Position numbers and translations under genes: made by a program
Shown: in pieces, positions 63,913-64,000 of the stretch
How positions within the stretch are numbered: the first letter of the stretch is position 1
Layout: each line of letters opens with the position of its first letter
The notes under the pieces: model-generated
Database searches by the model: none
What the model was told of the DNA's origin: nothing
Seen by the model: the letters and a program-made list of their open reading frames with translations, nothing else
Assembly: GCF_001667035.1 (NCBI RefSeq)
Contig: NZ_LZIR01000035.1
Span: 1 to 64,000 of the forward strand
Reading direction: 5' to 3'
Length of the DNA: 64,000 nt
Source: Mycobacterium sp. 852002-51057_SCH5723018
GTDB taxonomy: Bacteria > Actinomycetota > Actinomycetes > Mycobacteriales > Mycobacteriaceae

Positions 63913-64000
63913 CTACGCCGCAAGCGGGGCGTACGTGGTGGTGCGCTGGCGGGCCGGCCGCCCTATCCCCTCGGCGATCGCGGTCAGCTCGGCCACGCTC
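63913..64000 (-). CDS. fbiC: 3' end of fbiC (F420 biosynthesis), truncated by window
   Basis: Only the last 28 codons plus one base are present: SVAELTAIAEGIGRPARQRT followed by TTYAPLAA and TAG. The Gly-Arg-x-x-x-Q-R-T-T-x-Y ending is that of mycobacterial FbiC (7,8-didemethyl-8-hydroxy-5-deazariboflavin synthase). Position and strand fit the Rv1173/Rv1174c neighbourhood. Short, so assignment rests mainly on context. Confidence 0.6.
   Translation of the reverse strand, partial: SVAELTAIAEGIGRPARQRTTTYAPLAA

Overview
The window reads as the chromosome of a slow-growing, non-tuberculosis Mycobacterium. GC is high throughout, GTG starts are common, genes overlap at ATGA/GTGA junctions, and the gene order matches, in inverted orientation, the M. 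tuberculosis segment from about Rv1233c back to Rv1173 (assignments from recall of those proteins, not from a search). I see no rRNA, tRNA, insertion sequence, prophage or CRISPR array. No species is claimed.

Layout. 1-9.2 kb: a truncated DUF4190 protein, an MgtE_N/CBS protein, a DUF1003 protein, a secreted transglycosylase-like protein and mrp, then the leftward envelope-stress block sigE-rseA-htrA-tatB. 8.5-15.6 kb: two methyltransferase-type genes, the RaaS-type TetR regulator with its ABC exporter, and a CocE-type hydrolase. 15.6-18.4 kb: divergent glgC and glgM/glgA, separated by a 57-bp tandem repeat. 18.4-24.1 kb: DUF3117 protein, tagA, a DivIVA-motif protein, gpgS, folP2, fadD6 and a LOG-family enzyme, all leftward. 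24.2-34 kb: an AAA/TPR protein, a secreted GH5 endoglycoceramidase-like enzyme, divergent dapE/dapD, an MFS carrier, fadD36 and an alpha/beta hydrolase.

34-45.7 kb is the most striking accessory block: a leftward fused CaiB CoA-transferase plus aldehyde dehydrogenase, and a divergent nine-gene operon of cytochrome P450, FadE29-like, MaoC (ChsH2 N-half), DUF35 (ChsH2 C-half), FadE28-like, ChsH1-like, Ltp2-like, Zn-alcohol dehydrogenase and TetR. The P450-to-Ltp2 part has the gene set of the igr operon (cyp125-fadE28-fadE29-chsH2-chsH1-ltp2) that removes the last three-carbon unit of the cholesterol side chain in M. tuberculosis. Differences are a split ChsH2 with an intact zinc ribbon and a changed gene order. 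It looks like a paralogous side-chain-shortening pathway for a sterol, bile acid or other branched polycyclic substrate.

46-50.3 kb is proline catabolism (proline dehydrogenase, P5C dehydrogenase and the PucR-type activator). 50.3-53.4 kb is a low-density stretch with two small secreted proteins, a two-motif DivIVA protein, a methyltransferase relic and a chimeric relic joining pieces of a sulfotransferase gene and a PucR gene. 53.4-58.3 kb is a tightly coupled sulfation operon: Stf0-type trehalose sulfotransferase, cysD, cysNC, a roughly 48-residue membrane protein and a YeiH-type transporter. It would make PAPS and use it. 58.4-64 kb holds a KimA-type K+ transporter with an extra OB-fold domain, dapC, fdxC, a TB8.4-type secreted protein, a DinB/maleylpyruvate-isomerase-like protein and what appears to be the 3' end of fbiC.
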